Source of the DNA: Ctenosaura bakeri
Taxonomy: Eukaryota; Chordata; Lepidosauria; Squamata; Iguanidae
NCBI GenBank assembly: GCA_948474755.1
Contig: CAOLHI010000561.1
Span: 496,001-560,000 of the forward strand
Reading direction: 5' to 3'
Length of the DNA stretch: 64,000 nt
The notes below the pieces were generated by a model. That model searched no databases and had not been told where the DNA came from. It worked only from the letters and a program-made list of their open reading frames with translations. A program made the position numbers and the translations under genes. Below, in pieces: positions 36,901 to 44,189 of the stretch (positions are counted from its first letter, which is position 1; every line of letters starts with the position of its first letter).

Positions 36901-39900
36901 TAATCTTTCTTCTAAATCCCTTCGTACTGTAAGCAATGAAGAGACCTGTTTGCTGGTGGGAATCTGTGTTGTTCTGTGGCACTGAAACCACCAACAGTTC
37001 TGTTGCCTCTTGAGTACTTAGTAACATTGGCCCTACATAAAACTAATGTAATAACTGGTAATAACCATTAATACAGATAGTGTAGTAAGAAACCATTGTT
37101 CCAACTTGGTCCATTGGAAAGTGACTGAAACAGGAACAGGGGAAAGTGGGAGAGGGGGGCTAGCATATTCCCACTCCTTTTGTGATTAAACAATATGGAA
37201 ACAGAAAGTCACAAAAGGGCTCCTTCTGCATGAATTTGTACAATTTTATTTGGGCATCTGGGAAACAGGATGCTGGATTAGCTAGACCTTTGCTCTAATC
37301 CATCAGGGCTCTTATAATCTTGTGTTCTTAAAAGGTCTCTAGTTTCAGGAACGTTATCAGGAATGAAATAGAGCTTCAGGCTGGATTCATGTTGGGACCA
37401 TAGATCAGTTTAACTCCCGGTTGTGCCAGTGGTTGTGCTTTTTGAAAGCTTGTGTAAGGAAGTAGGTGTTCAATACCTCTTTAACTAAGCAGTTTGCCAA
37501 CCATTTAATTAATGGACCAGTTTGCAGGCTGTTCATGGTGTGGGCCCAGCTCTTGCTTCACATGACTAGAACAGATGCTGATTGACCACTGCCATCCAGC
37601 TAGCCACCTTTTCTGTCCTAGTATTATAGATGTTGCAAAGCATTTGATATGTTTGGTTATATAAATACACATACTTTCTCACATAAGATACTGCTCTCAA
37701 TTTGGGTATTTGGTTTCCAAAATTACATATCAAAGTAGTTTTTTGCAATACTCATCCTACTTCTAAATATATAAATGGCTTTATTCAGGTATCTTTTATC
37801 AGGCAATGAGGTAGGGGTTTTTTTTGGAGAAAGGTAATCCATATACATTGCTTTTCTGGAACAATATAACTGTGGATGCTGAATTGCTGTGGGACTTGAA
37901 TTTTAATGCCTGCAGATTGTTTAGTTGGATTGTCTGTGTTGGTGATTTGATCTGAATAGTGTCCTTGGAAGCTCAGGAAGGGAAGATAATTCACATACTA
38001 TCCATGCAAATGGTTCCAAGTTCAGTTCTAGATTTTTCCACCAAAATGGATCAAATAGCAACTTATATGAAAGATCTCTAGCTGAGATTCTGGAGAACCA
38101 TTGTCTGACAGAGGAGACACTATTAGGATGGGCAGTCAGTTCTGGTCTAAAGGAGCTTCTTCTGTTTTTACTCTGCTTGAAATATCCTAGGATGGGCCTA
38201 AATACTGTGAAGGCATAAGATGCCATCTGATTTGGATGCTGAATAGAGTCAGGTCTGCTTAATATCTGGTTGGAGGACCACCAAGGAATACCAACTACTG
38301 TAGACTGTATTTCAGAGAAGGGCAATGGGAAACTACCTATGAGTATTCCTTGTCTAAGAAAACCTTATGAAATTCATGTGGTCACCATTAGTCAACAATT
38401 GACGTGTAGGCACACACACATTTTGCAGTGATCTTTGCATATTTTCCTTGATTGTAGTGAAAACATTTGCAATTTGGAAATGAAGATCACAATTTGATCT
38501 TTTTAGTTCATAGGCAAAACTTGAAGGAGTTCCCAGTTCCTTTAACCCCATTAGGACTGACATTGTCATGTTCCCAGAAACAGGAAAATGCTTACCTTGT
38601 CTCCTTTAAATCTATTCACATCTTTGATAAGAAAGGCCTTTGGCCTTGATAATTCAATCTCTGCTTTCCATACTGAGGGCCATAGGTCTTCAATTTCTTC
38701 CTGCAATTGAGAGCATCTGAGTATCACTTCTCCTTATAACATATTTGTTGACCCTTGATTTTCATGTCAATGCATTTCAGTACCTGCGGAGAGGAACCTT
38801 TGAAGAAGAAATGTTACTCTGGAGGCGCTTCTTGGATAACAAGGTCCTGCTGTCTCATGGAAAAGGATTTCAGTGTAGTGAGCCTGGCTGGTTCCGCATC
38901 ATCTTTGCTGACAAGATGCATCGACTGCAGCTAGGTCAGTGCTATTCTCCTCCCTCTGGAAACTTATGAACCAAACGTAACCTGTCTGTCAGGTATTATA
39001 GCATGATACAGCTGACCATTGGTCCATTTAGCTATCACTGTCAGCGTATACTACACCAGTGGTGGGGAAGGTGGAGAGTATGGGCACCATACAGACACTC
39101 CCAGCTGTTTTTGAGGCCCTCAAAGGACCCCTTCTTCGCCCAATTTTTTAATTATTTAAATTTTAAAATTTTTTTTAAAGTTATACTCAGAATGCCCTTG
39201 CACTCTCTAGGGATTTTGCCGTGTGTTGCACAACACTACACTGCTGTAGGTCCAAGAGGAGCCATTCCAGTAAACTGGAAGTAAACATCCTTTTAAAAGG
39301 CTCCTCCTGGGACCAACGCCATGTTTCCTAAAGGCTTTAAAAAGTAAACGCTTTAATTTAAAAAACAAAAGTTTTGTAAGCCTTGTGGGGAGATATACCA
39401 AGGTTTGTATGCAATCCCTACTGTTAATCGCCCAGCCCGATCTGCACTGGTTGGCAGTGGCTTTTCAGAGTATGAGTCCTCTTAGAGGTGGTCTTCCTCC
39501 TCCTCATGTTGTTGTTTTATTTTCAACTGAACCCCTCCCCCACAGTAGTGTATTGTTACTAGTGTCATCATCATTATTTATATCCTTTTTTGCCCACCGA
39601 AACGAAACTCAGGGCGACTTACAAATCAGAACAAATACAACATAGTTCAAAAATACAAAATGTCAACATTAAAATAAAATTGAACTGTTATCAACATTAA
39701 AAAAAATTAAAATGATCAATTAAAATAGTAAAAAGCAACTTTAAAACTGTACAGTTAAAGCAGTATAGCACATTTTTAAAAACCCTTCTGTTAAAAAAAT
39801 CTCAGTTCTCAAAAGGCAGTTGGAATAAAAAATTATTTTCATGGTGATGAGAGGGCAGGAAATGGGAGCCATTCTAGGCAGGGAGTTTTAGAGCCTAGGG

Positions 39901-42900
39901 GCAGGCACTGAGAAGGCATGTCTGTCCTGTTATCATGTCTTGGACTAAAAGAAGGTACTGTCCTGAAGATCTCTGGGCTCAGGCAGGCAAATATGGGGAG
40001 ATACAGTCTGTCAGATAGCCTAGACCTAAACCAGGTCATATCCAGTCATTTGAATTGTACCCAGAAACAGACCAGCAGCAGTGGAGGTGTTTTAGCAAGG
40101 AAGTTGTATGCTCTCTATAACCAGCCCTAGCTAACATTCTGGCTGCAGTTTCCAACTGTACCAACTGAAATTTCCAAAAACTTTCCTTTCTTTGTCATCT
40201 CTGTATTTTTGGTAACTAGGCTCCAGGGTGAGAGTCAAGCATAATATAGGCTATGTTCAGCAGAGTGGGTTAACAGGTGAACCTACTATTGTTTCCTCAT
40301 TGCCTTTACCATGCTTGCTTTTCTCTGCTTTCTGTTTTTATCTTCCTTGTTGAAATCAGAAAGTTTAAATGAAGTCAGGAGGGATTAAATCACATTAAAT
40401 TTGGTGGAGTTTGTCCTTTCAATCATGCATAGGCATGAGTGGACTGAAAAATTCTAAAACAATTCATTTGCAGACATCTGTGAGGAAACATGATTAGAAC
40501 TTTGGCTGTCGTAGTAGACTATCATAGACTGTTGTAGTAAATTAACACAGTATCATTTTCTAGGACGCTCACTTGGCTTATAGGATAAGACTGGTAGTGG
40601 CTGTTCTTTTGATCCTGTTAAAAATATTTTAGACATATTAGCTGGCTTGTATTACTTCTAGAGCCTGGATATGAAGTGGAAAGTTTAGCCATCAGAACTG
40701 CATATGTCTAAACAGATTGGCAGATTGTGAATATTTTGGATCATAAGATTTGGGATTAAAATTATCTTGGTTTTGGAGGGTAGTCACCACAATTATCTTG
40801 TTCCAGTTGGGCCCCAGCTCATAGTGCTTCAAAGGGTACACATTTCCAAATTGATTCCCAAGACATTTACCTATCAGACGAAAACAGGTGTAAAGATGTG
40901 AGGTAGGAGAGACTTCTGGTTCAAAAATATGTTTTATCCATTCTTGTAAGTCTTTTACCTGTCTTATACCAAGGTTCCTATGGGATGGAGAGGGGATTAA
41001 CAAGTCTCCCCTATGAGGAGTGGCTTAGAGAGCTGGGTTTGTTTAGTCTGCAGAAGACAAGGTTAAGAGGGGACATGATAGCCATGTTTAAATATTTGAA
41101 GGGATATCATGTTGAGGAGGGAGCAGGCTTGTTTTCTGCTGTTCCAGGAACTAGGACAAGGAGCAATGAATTCAAGCTGCAGGAAAGGAGATTCCACCTG
41201 AACCTCAGGAAGAACTTCCTGACATTCAGAGCTGTCTGGCAGTGGAATATGCTGCTTCAGAGTATGGTGGAGTCTTGAGAGGTTTTTAAACAGAGGCTGG
41301 ATGGCCATCAGCTGGAAGTGCCTTGATGTGTGTTCCTACACTGGATGGCCCCTGTGGTTTCTTCAAACTCTATGATTCTAAGTCCATAGTCACTCTGCAT
41401 TCCACTATCCCCCCCCACCTCCTGCATTGGCCATAACTATATCATGGACCACCTATCAAACTATCTCTCATTTTTTGTAGCTTCCTATGTTTGCTTCCAC
41501 CTGGAGGCCATGACTGTATGTGAGGACCACCATTATACAATGCAGGCATTACATCCATCACATGGGTACACCCTTGTTTATGTCCAGAGGACATGGAAAG
41601 AGAAAGAGAAAGGCACAGTGGTCTCCAGCACTTCAGTCAGGTTTTAGGAAAAAAATAAAAAGGCATTAGGCAAACATATTACCAGAAGAAGCCACGGACT
41701 GTACTATATTAGGGGTTCAAAGAGTATTGTAATGCATATTTATGAATCTGTGGCACCGCTGCACTTGCAGTATCGGTCAACTCAACGAGTTGTAGCAAAG
41801 AGCAACCAAGGTGACTTTTTTTAGGGAAAGTGAAAACATTTGAGGAAATATCTTCCATGTCATCTCAAAATAACTTTGAGGATGCCTCTTGTATTCTTGC
41901 CAGGTGATGGGACCACTTCACTGAAATATTTTGGAATCCATTGTTTTCATTCCATTTGTAGGAACTCTTTTTTATTTTCTGCCAGATGGCTGAAAAGCAA
42001 TTTACAATATTTAAAAAAGCTACTATCCCAACACTTCCTAATAAATAATAGAAAATGTGAAAAAGATTTTAAAAAAGGGAGCCAACAATTAAAAGCCCAA
42101 AATACAGATGGTGTAAAAGACAATATAAAGGATCTCTGTTACTCCTAAAAGTCTAGAAAAAGCGGATAGACTTCATCTGGTGCCTAAAAGTTAGCCAGAG
42201 AAAGGCAGGAGAGAGAATCTAGGAAGGCAGTTCCATAACTTGAGTACCAACACTGAAAAGGCTGTTTCTTCAGTAGCCATGTACCCTAATATCTAAGGAC
42301 AGAGCACCCAGAGAAAGATAATTAAAACTTCATAATTAATGGGCTTGTTTATGTGAGGGAAGGATGTCCTTTAGATAGCTTGGCCCAGATCAAACATAGA
42401 ATTTTGAACTGAGCACAGAAACTCACTGGAAATCTTTGAATATTGGTGTCTTATTGTCAGGTAGGCTGTGCTGTCCCTGCCATACTTTTAGGCGGTCACC
42501 TTGCTTTGATGCTTTATTGGGCTTTACTGTGCTATGAATGAATGATGGGATTGGCTGAGAATCAGTGTACTGGGAAGGAGGGAATGTTTTTGTAATGGAC
42601 TGTGATAAGGGTACAAGTGCAGGCAGACAGACTTGGCTACAGGATTAAACTGTTAGCAAGCTGAATGGGAAAACAGGAGGGGGACAAATAGCCTGGGAAA
42701 GAAATTGTTATGATTAGCTATCAAATAGAATGTTAGCACACGCTGATTAGAAATGTTACAGTTTATAAGATGCTGGAAGTCCAATGCTTCTTTAGTCAAG
42801 GCAGTTGCCAAGGTGTGCAGCTGTTTTCTTTGATGTTCTTGAATACACCTGGTGAAACTTCTAAGCCTAATTATGCAAACTCAAAGCTGTCCTGTACATT

Positions 42901-43509
42901 TTGCTTGTGTTTATGGACTCAAGCAATAGTCTGTCTTCTGTACTAGTAGACGTTAATGCTTTTTCAGAAACAGACCCATATATAATATGTTACGGCAAAT
43001 ATGTAGAATGTGGGACCGACTCAGGAGGGTTTGGATTACATTATTCCTCAGAACGTGAATAGGAATTTCACACAAGCCAGAAAATGGTGAGCTGCAGCTT
43101 CTCCACTGGGTTGTGACAATTTTTTCTTTTGATGTTGTCTCCTTTTGGCAGGTTCAGCACTTTAGCTAATCATTGCAATCAAGTTTTGTTCTGTCCCCTT
43201 TATCCGCCAGGCATGCAGAGAGTCCGCGAGGTACTGGAAGAATGCGAACGTGAAATGCTGAATGAAGGTAAAGACCAATCCTGCCAGTCTGACTCAGAAG
43301 GCAAAGCAGACAGTACAGATGAAGTGATCTTCGTGTCCCATCACCAAGAGCCAGTCTCCAGTGGTAACTCTAATCTGGGTGATCTTATTGGCCTTTTGCA
43401 ACAGCAAATGCGGTCATCTGACTGGCTGCAAAAGAACACAGTGGAGCAGTTTGCACAGGAGAAACCAGAGGTGTATGATATTTTCAGCAAGTTAGTGGGG
43501 AAACAATAG
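12250..43509 (+). CDS. ACCS: ACCS with N-terminal trihelix Myb/SANT and coiled-coil domains (15 coding exons, joined)
   Basis: Joined exons: 12250-12910, 17002-17618, 19123-19182, 20185-20255, 23313-23382, 23922-23988, 25809-25906, 27164-27241, 27742-27842, 29095-29184, 31221-31266, 31386-31527, 34492-34634, 38781-38934, 43211-43509. Every intron is GT..AG, phases agree, and the sum (2,697 nt) is an exact multiple of three giving 898 residues. Residues about 11-102 are a Myb/SANT trihelix domain, 248-258 a basic stretch, 270-325 a charged coiled coil, and about 406-800 the ACC-synthase/aminotransferase fold. The PLP-binding set is present: N588 in NPQNPLG, D616 and Y619 in VDEIYM, K653 in TTKDF (Schiff-base lysine), R661 in GIRFG and R787 in PGWFRI. 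Vertebrate ACCS is related to plant ACC synthases, but the human protein is reported to lack ACC synthase activity, so the reaction is unknown. Human ACCS, recalled from memory, has no trihelix domain. Exon 1 might be used only in some transcripts. Confidence 0.9.
12953..13124. mobile_element. Perfect fold-back Harbinger-like MITE in intron 1, TSD AAA
   Basis: Two arms of about 86 bp form an almost perfect palindrome with no loop (GGAGGGGCCCCTCC at the centre), flanked by AAA (12950-12952, 13125-13127). It sits 42 bp after the exon 1 splice donor. Confidence 0.9.
13289..13922 (+). repeat. 72-bp minisatellite in ACCS intron 1 (8.7 copies)
   Basis: Units start at 13297, 13369, 13441, 13513, 13585, 13657, 13729, 13801 and 13873 and are essentially identical. 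The clear variant is GGTTCTG versus GGTTCGG, in the order T,T,T,T,G,T,G,G,G. The unit is a multiple of three and one frame stays open through all copies (MRGRETIKGSVLL..), but this follows from unit length and does not indicate coding. The purine-rich and pyrimidine-rich halves alternate. Confidence 0.95.
13923..15787. other. ACCS intron 1, unremarkable part
   Basis: Only a likely MITE remnant is seen near 14060-14110 (AATAGCCCTGCTTGCCTGTT and ACATCCTCTGG). No exon or other element is supported. Confidence 0.45.
15788..16221 (-). repeat. tRNA-derived SINE, split by a MITE
   Basis: Minus-strand SINE from TTGTTGTTGTGCACCTTCAA to GAACCCTG, interrupted at 15989-16168, then resuming GTTTCCAGAGTCATAATCC to CCACTACACCATATTGAC. 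The MITE is therefore younger than the SINE. Confidence 0.85.
15989..16168. mobile_element. Fold-back Harbinger-like MITE nested in a SINE
   Basis: Arms GGCCATTTCCACACTAGACT and AGTCTAGTGCGGAAATGATC around GGAGGGGCC..GGCCCCTCC. Three-base flanks CTG and TCG do not match, so the duplication has decayed. Confidence 0.85.
16222..17001. other. ACCS intron 1, 3' part
   Basis: A poly(A) run lies near 16509, and GAGCGTTCGTGGCTATAAAC followed by TTCGTCAGATGCG (about 16635-16675) resembles a common sauropsid repeat. The pyrimidine tract at 16981-17000 serves exon 2. Confidence 0.45.
17002..17618 (+). CDS. ACCS: ACCS exon 2: basic region, coiled coil, start of enzyme domain
   Basis: The acceptor AG at 17000-17001 completes the phase 1 glycine of exon 1 and opens directly into FSEPNMASS. 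The exon encodes residues 221-426 and ends in phase 0 at ACT|GTGAGT. Visible parts are a basic run LRKKRKAQRLR (248-258, possible nuclear localisation signal), a heptad-rich EERRLQRDLEVEERR-type helix (about 270-325), a polar linker, and SAEEGYSAYHADKYDEDKNP (from 406), which matches the first conserved block of vertebrate ACCS. Trihelix-partner coiled coil and enzyme start therefore lie in one uninterrupted exon, the strongest evidence for a true fusion. Methionines at residue 227 or in the linker could be starts of a shorter form. Confidence 0.93.
17619..19122. other. ACCS intron 2
   Basis: No recognised repeat or exon; short chance frames only. Confidence 0.5.
19123..19182 (+). CDS. ACCS: ACCS exon 3
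   Basis: Sixty bases, phase 0 at both ends (CTTCAG| and |GTAAGA), residues 427-446. Encodes GIINFGTSENKLCFDLMSKR, the first conserved box of ACC synthases (plant form GLAENQL.FDL). Confidence 0.95.
20185..20255 (+). CDS. ACCS: ACCS exon 4
   Basis: Acceptor GGTAG|, donor |GTAAGT, phase 0 to phase 2. Encodes residues 447-470, ending in QYPDWKGHM, which aligns with the human ACCS QYADWRGHL block. Confidence 0.95.
20836..21011 (-). repeat. tRNA-derived SINE, diverged
   Basis: Minus-strand copy: CTGTTGTTAATATACCTTCA, then GACTTGCTCAAGGTCACCCA and TGAGTAAGGATTTGAAAC. The tRNA head is mostly lost. Confidence 0.7.
21560..21830. repeat. Degenerate tandem repeat of about 85 bp in intron 4
   Basis: Three diverged units can be lined up: TCTAAGCAGGCAGAGGAAAC (about 21587), TCTAAGAAGTCAAAGGAAAC (about 21672) and CCTAGGCAGGTAAAAGAAAC (about 21750), each followed by a CCAAGA- or CCAAAACTCCA-type word. 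It makes a long chance frame (21462-21884) that is not a gene. Confidence 0.5.
22188..22345 (+). repeat. MIR/Sauria-like tRNA SINE
   Basis: ACTGATACAGTGGTTACAAT, GCCATGAAGCTGTTTGGATG and TTTGGCCAGTCACTGCCTCT follow the order of the squamate Sauria SINE head and body. Degraded. Confidence 0.55.
22823..23150. mobile_element. Possible Tc1/mariner-type MITE end
   Basis: After TA, the sequence CAGTTGGCCCTCCCCTTTC resembles the terminus of Tigger/MER2-like elements and of the element at 54986. The opposite end is not found, so the right limit is a guess. Confidence 0.35.
23313..23382 (+). CDS. ACCS: ACCS exon 5
   Basis: Acceptor CTTCAG|, donor |GTAGGT, phase 2 to 0. Encodes LREEVARFLTYYCKAPAPLK plus AEN (residues 471-493), nearly the same as human LREEVAKFLSFYCKSP. 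Confidence 0.95.
23922..23988 (+). CDS. ACCS: ACCS exon 6: PLP phosphate loop region
   Basis: Acceptor CTGCAG|, donor |GTAAGT, phase 0 to 1. Residues 494-515, VVVQNGCGSLFSSLATVLCD plus PG. The NGG found at this glycine-rich site in human ACCS reads NGC here, a substitution next to the cofactor pocket. Confidence 0.94.
24148..24398 (-). repeat. tRNA-derived SINE
   Basis: Minus-strand copy starting (TTG)n and (GTG/CTG)n at 24148, with TTCAAGTCATTTCTGACTTA and ending CAGACCACTACACCATACTG. Confidence 0.85.
24584..25013. mobile_element. Candidate TIR element in intron 6
   Basis: Ends GCCCTTACTGCAC at 24584 and GTGTGGTAAGGGC ending 25013 are inverted. The interior is richer in GC than its surroundings. 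No matching target duplication (ACA versus TTA), so the family is uncertain. Confidence 0.5.
25014..25808. other. ACCS intron 6, 3' part
   Basis: A 127-codon minus-strand frame (25045-25428) shows no motif I know and is treated as chance or an old LINE remnant. Confidence 0.4.
25809..25906 (+). CDS. ACCS: ACCS exon 7
   Basis: Acceptor TTTCAG|, donor |GTAAGA, phase 1 to 0. Residues 516-548. Contains EAFLIPSPFYGGITQ, the aminotransferase strand and loop that packs beside PLP (human EAFLIPTPYYGAITQ). Confidence 0.95.
25907..27163. other. ACCS intron 7
   Basis: Contains a (CATA)n microsatellite near 26728-26768; nothing else recognised. Confidence 0.5.
27164..27241 (+). CDS. ACCS: ACCS exon 8
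   Basis: Acceptor TTCCAG|, donor |GTGAGC, phase 0 at both ends. Residues 549-574, containing TRPFQLTVDKLRKAF. Confidence 0.95.
27742..27842 (+). CDS. ACCS: ACCS exon 9: NPQNPLG motif
   Basis: A long pyrimidine tract leads to TTCTAG|; donor |GTATGA; phase 0 to 2. Residues 575-607. VKGLILLNPQNPLGDIYSL holds N588, which contacts the PLP ring in this fold. Confidence 0.96.
27940..28129 (-). repeat. tRNA-derived SINE
   Basis: Minus-strand copy: CTTAGGGTGAATCTATTTGC, TTGTTCAAGGTCAACCGGTG and CAAGCTACTATACCATACTG at the head. Confidence 0.75.
29095..29184 (+). CDS. ACCS: ACCS exon 10: PLP-binding aspartate and tyrosine
   Basis: Acceptor TTCTAG|, donor |GTAAAG, phase 2 at both ends. Residues 608-637. 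HVIVDEIYMLSVF contains D616 (pairs with the PLP pyridine nitrogen) and Y619. Confidence 0.95.
29595..29675. repeat. Short dispersed repeat (same type as 7301)
   Basis: CATCAGCCCTAGCCAGTTGT and GAATGCTGGGAATTGCAG match the copy at 7301-7386. Confidence 0.4.
29978..30160 (-). repeat. MIR/Sauria-like tRNA SINE
   Basis: CTCACAACAGTCCTGTGAGG, GTAGGTCAGGCTGAGAAAGA, CACTGGGGACCTGAATCTCC and a head remnant near 30130 give the usual order of these SINEs on the minus strand. Confidence 0.65.
30343..31184 (+). mobile_element. 5'-truncated L1 LINE with perfect 11-bp TSD
   Basis: The plus strand encodes the end of L1 ORF2 in pieces ([20 protein letters not shown] with the usual Cys/His spacing, then RYWKTI). 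The fragment ends in an A-rich tail at 31184 and is bracketed by GAATGAAATTA at 30332-30342 and 31185-31195. It lies in intron 10, 36 bp before exon 11. Confidence 0.85.
31083..31104. repeat. (TG)n microsatellite
   Basis: About ten TG units inside the L1 3' UTR. Confidence 0.85.
31221..31266 (+). CDS. ACCS: ACCS exon 11: catalytic lysine
   Basis: Acceptor GTGCAG|, donor |GTGAGT, phase 2 to 0. Encodes LPDPQRTHVMWGTTK. The last codon (31264-31266) is the Schiff-base lysine K653, so the active-site motif TTK-DF is split by intron 11. An L1 fragment ends 36 bp upstream. Confidence 0.95.
31386..31527 (+). CDS. ACCS: ACCS exon 12
   Basis: The preceding intron is only 119 bp. Acceptor GGCAG|, donor |GTAAGA, phase 0 to 1. 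Residues 654-700, starting DFAISGIRFGALYT, with R661 the expected PLP-phosphate arginine. Confidence 0.95.
32071..32273. mobile_element. Fold-back Harbinger-like MITE, longer centre, TSD ACA
   Basis: Arms GGGCCTTTCTGCGCTACACT and AGTGTAGTGCGGAAAGGTCC, with ACA on both sides (32068-32070, 32274-32276). The centre matches the copy at 8426. Confidence 0.85.
32700..33140 (-). mobile_element. RTE/BovB-type LINE fragment, decayed
   Basis: Read on the minus strand, broken frames resemble the RTE ORF end (a CMGVKLDSEE-like block for MYGCESWTIKK, then a NKFI..VVLEQ block for FELWCWRR). RTE-BovB is abundant in squamates. Family assignment is from memory of the motif. Confidence 0.55.
33200..34300 (-). 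pseudogene. Mariner transposase fossil in intron 12
   Basis: The minus strand gives, in order, a helix-turn-helix part (RAVIEFLTKER near 34220, then RWVKKFKEGK), GDETWAYLYDPETKNQSKEW with the first catalytic D near 33800, VNVFWDDKGVIWLDFLE, and VPYLPYSPDLVTSDFHLF with the third D near 33440. The block for the second catalytic D reads HNNA followed by a stop, so the D,D34D triad is broken, and further stops and frameshifts are present. The long plus-strand frame at 33503-34264 is its shadow. Clear terminal repeats were not found. Confidence 0.85.
34492..34634 (+). CDS. ACCS: ACCS exon 13
   Basis: Acceptor GGCTAG|, donor |GTTAGT, phase 1 to 0. Residues 701-748: DWINQVFLRTNYDRLKAAH through LNRNAGFFVWIDFRK, matching the small C-terminal domain of the fold. 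Confidence 0.95.
34853..35587. mobile_element. GC-rich candidate TIR element of unknown family in intron 13
   Basis: Ends GTAGGGACGATGAGG and, on the other strand at the right, GTAGGGTGAAGCGGG are similar. The interior is GC-richer than the intron and has a (GGGA)n run at about 35316-35349. No target duplication or protein is evident; it might also be an LTR remnant. Confidence 0.35.
35316..35349. repeat. (GGGA)n microsatellite
   Basis: Eight GGGA-type units in a row. Confidence 0.85.
35772..36303. mobile_element. Tigger/pogo-like MITE, TA duplication
   Basis: Left end CAGGTTGAGTATCCATTATC, right end (complement) CAGGCTGAGTATCATCCAAA, each flanked by TA (35770-35771, 36304-36305). Next to the left end, GAAATGCTTGGGACCAGAAG is the well-known inner sequence of Tigger-like elements. 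A large imperfect inverted repeat fills 35980-36130. Confidence 0.75.
36304..38199. other. ACCS intron 13, central part
   Basis: Holds the SINE at 36585 only; the rest shows no exon or recognised element. Confidence 0.45.
36585..36800 (+). repeat. tRNA-derived SINE
   Basis: GAGCCAGCATGGTGTAGTGG head, GGGCAAGTCACACTCTCTCA body, tail CACACAGCAGCAACCACAG. Confidence 0.85.
38200..38425 (+). repeat. 5S rRNA-derived SINE (SINE3 type)
   Basis: GATGCCATCTGATTTGGATG, GCTGAATAGAGTCAGG, TGGTTGGAGGACCACCAAGG and AATACCAACTACTGTAGACT follow the 5S rRNA gene order (internal promoter, then the GGGAATACCGGGTGCTGTAGGC-like end). The tail GGCAATGGGAAACTACCTAT and GGTCACCATTAGTCAACAAT leads to a CACACA end. 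Confidence 0.7.
38781..38934 (+). CDS. ACCS: ACCS exon 14
   Basis: Acceptor TTTCAG|, donor |GTCAGT, phase 0 to 1. Residues 749-799: GTFEEEMLLWRRFLDNKVLL is identical to the human block, followed by SEPGWFRIIFAD with R787, the substrate-carboxylate arginine. Confidence 0.96.
39545..40133. repeat. Old LINE-like dispersed repeat, copy 1
   Basis: TTATTTATATCCTTTTTTGC, CGAAACTCAGGGCGACTTAC, then GGCAGGGAGTTTTAGAGCCT and GGTCATATCCAGTCATTTGA. Same order as at 59826-60345 and, in part, 42155-42440. Family not identified (L2-like 3' end is possible). Confidence 0.5.
40692..40981 (-). other. Minus-strand frame of LINE-like character
   Basis: A 103-codon frame (LGIRQVKDLQEWIKHIF, LIGKCLGNQFGNVYPL) has the composition of a LINE ORF2 segment and directly abuts a CR1 end, but no diagnostic motif is seen. 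Confidence 0.25.
40982..41382 (+). mobile_element. CR1 LINE 3' end
   Basis: Encodes the CR1 C-terminal block YEEWLRELGLFSLQKTRLRG, DMIAMFKYLKG, RRFHLNLRKNFLTFRAV, followed by AACAGAGGCTGGATGGCCAT and the ACTCTATGATTCTAAG tail. Confidence 0.9.
42155..42440. repeat. Old LINE-like dispersed repeat, copy 2
   Basis: AAGGCAGTTCCATAACTTGA, GAAAAGGCTGTTTCTTCAGT and CAAACATAGAATTTTGAACT match the body of the copies at 39545 and 59826. Confidence 0.45.
42441..43210. other. ACCS intron 14, 3' part
   Basis: No recognised element. The tract TGTCCCCTTTATCCGCCAG is the exon 15 acceptor. Confidence 0.5.
43211..43509 (+). CDS. ACCS: ACCS exon 15: terminal exon with long tail
   Basis: Acceptor CGCCAG|, phase 1. 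Starts GMQRVREVLEECEREML, the last conserved helix, then runs on for about 85 residues to TAG at 43507-43509. The tail is acidic and serine-rich (SDSEGKADSTDE) and ends in a predicted helix (SNLGDLIGLLQQQ to YDIFSKLVGK). Human ACCS stops shortly after the conserved helix, so the tail is specific to this lineage or lost in mammals. No canonical AATAAA is visible in the next 500 bp; AATACA near 43923 is a weak candidate poly(A) signal. Confidence 0.93.
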
Positions 43510-44186
43510 AGACCTCAAGTGCATTTTGTGCGGGGACTGTCACTGGAGGTTCTTGCTGGTTTGACTGATGTAATGTTATATTTTCTATAACAAGTGTCAT
43601 AGGGAACCATTTTGTAAACCTCCTTCCTTGGCCCTTCTTTCAAGATTGTGCTGGATTGGGGCCAGCTACAAAGGGGAAACTTTTATTCTATTTCCACCTC
43701 CTGAACGGTGTTTTATATATTTGTTTCTAATAACTAAGCTCACATGTGGAGAGAGGTAGTGTTGATGTTTGTGCTGTTTCAGGTTTCATCCTTTCCTGGG
43801 AGAAAGTTTTTTTTTTCTTTTTATGAAAAAGGCTAAAGAACTTTTTAAAGCATTCTCTATGACCTGGAATGAAATTGAATTACCAATAACTTAACTTGAG
43901 CAGTGCATTAATAAGTCACTTTAATACAGAATTTAGATACAGGTTTTAAATGGACACAAGCCTAGATATTCTAGTACGGGTAAAGAATACTTGTATGTTA
44001 GTCATGTATTCCCATGAGTGAGTGTGTGTATGTGTGTGTTACTAAATTCCAGTATTCCAAAGATCAGTACAGAAGTAATACTTCCTGCCTCTGAGCTGTG
44101 AATAAGGAACCACAGGCTCAGGCATTCTCCCTCTAGCATTTTTCCTCTCAAACATGAATTGTCTCCCTGCCCTCTAGATCTGAGCA
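43510..44186 (+). other. Presumed ACCS 3' UTR and flank
   Basis: Follows the stop codon. T-rich with a TTTTTTTTTTCTTTTT run near 43808; no canonical AATAAA, so the cleavage site is undetermined. Confidence 0.4.
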
Positions 44187-44189
44187 ATT

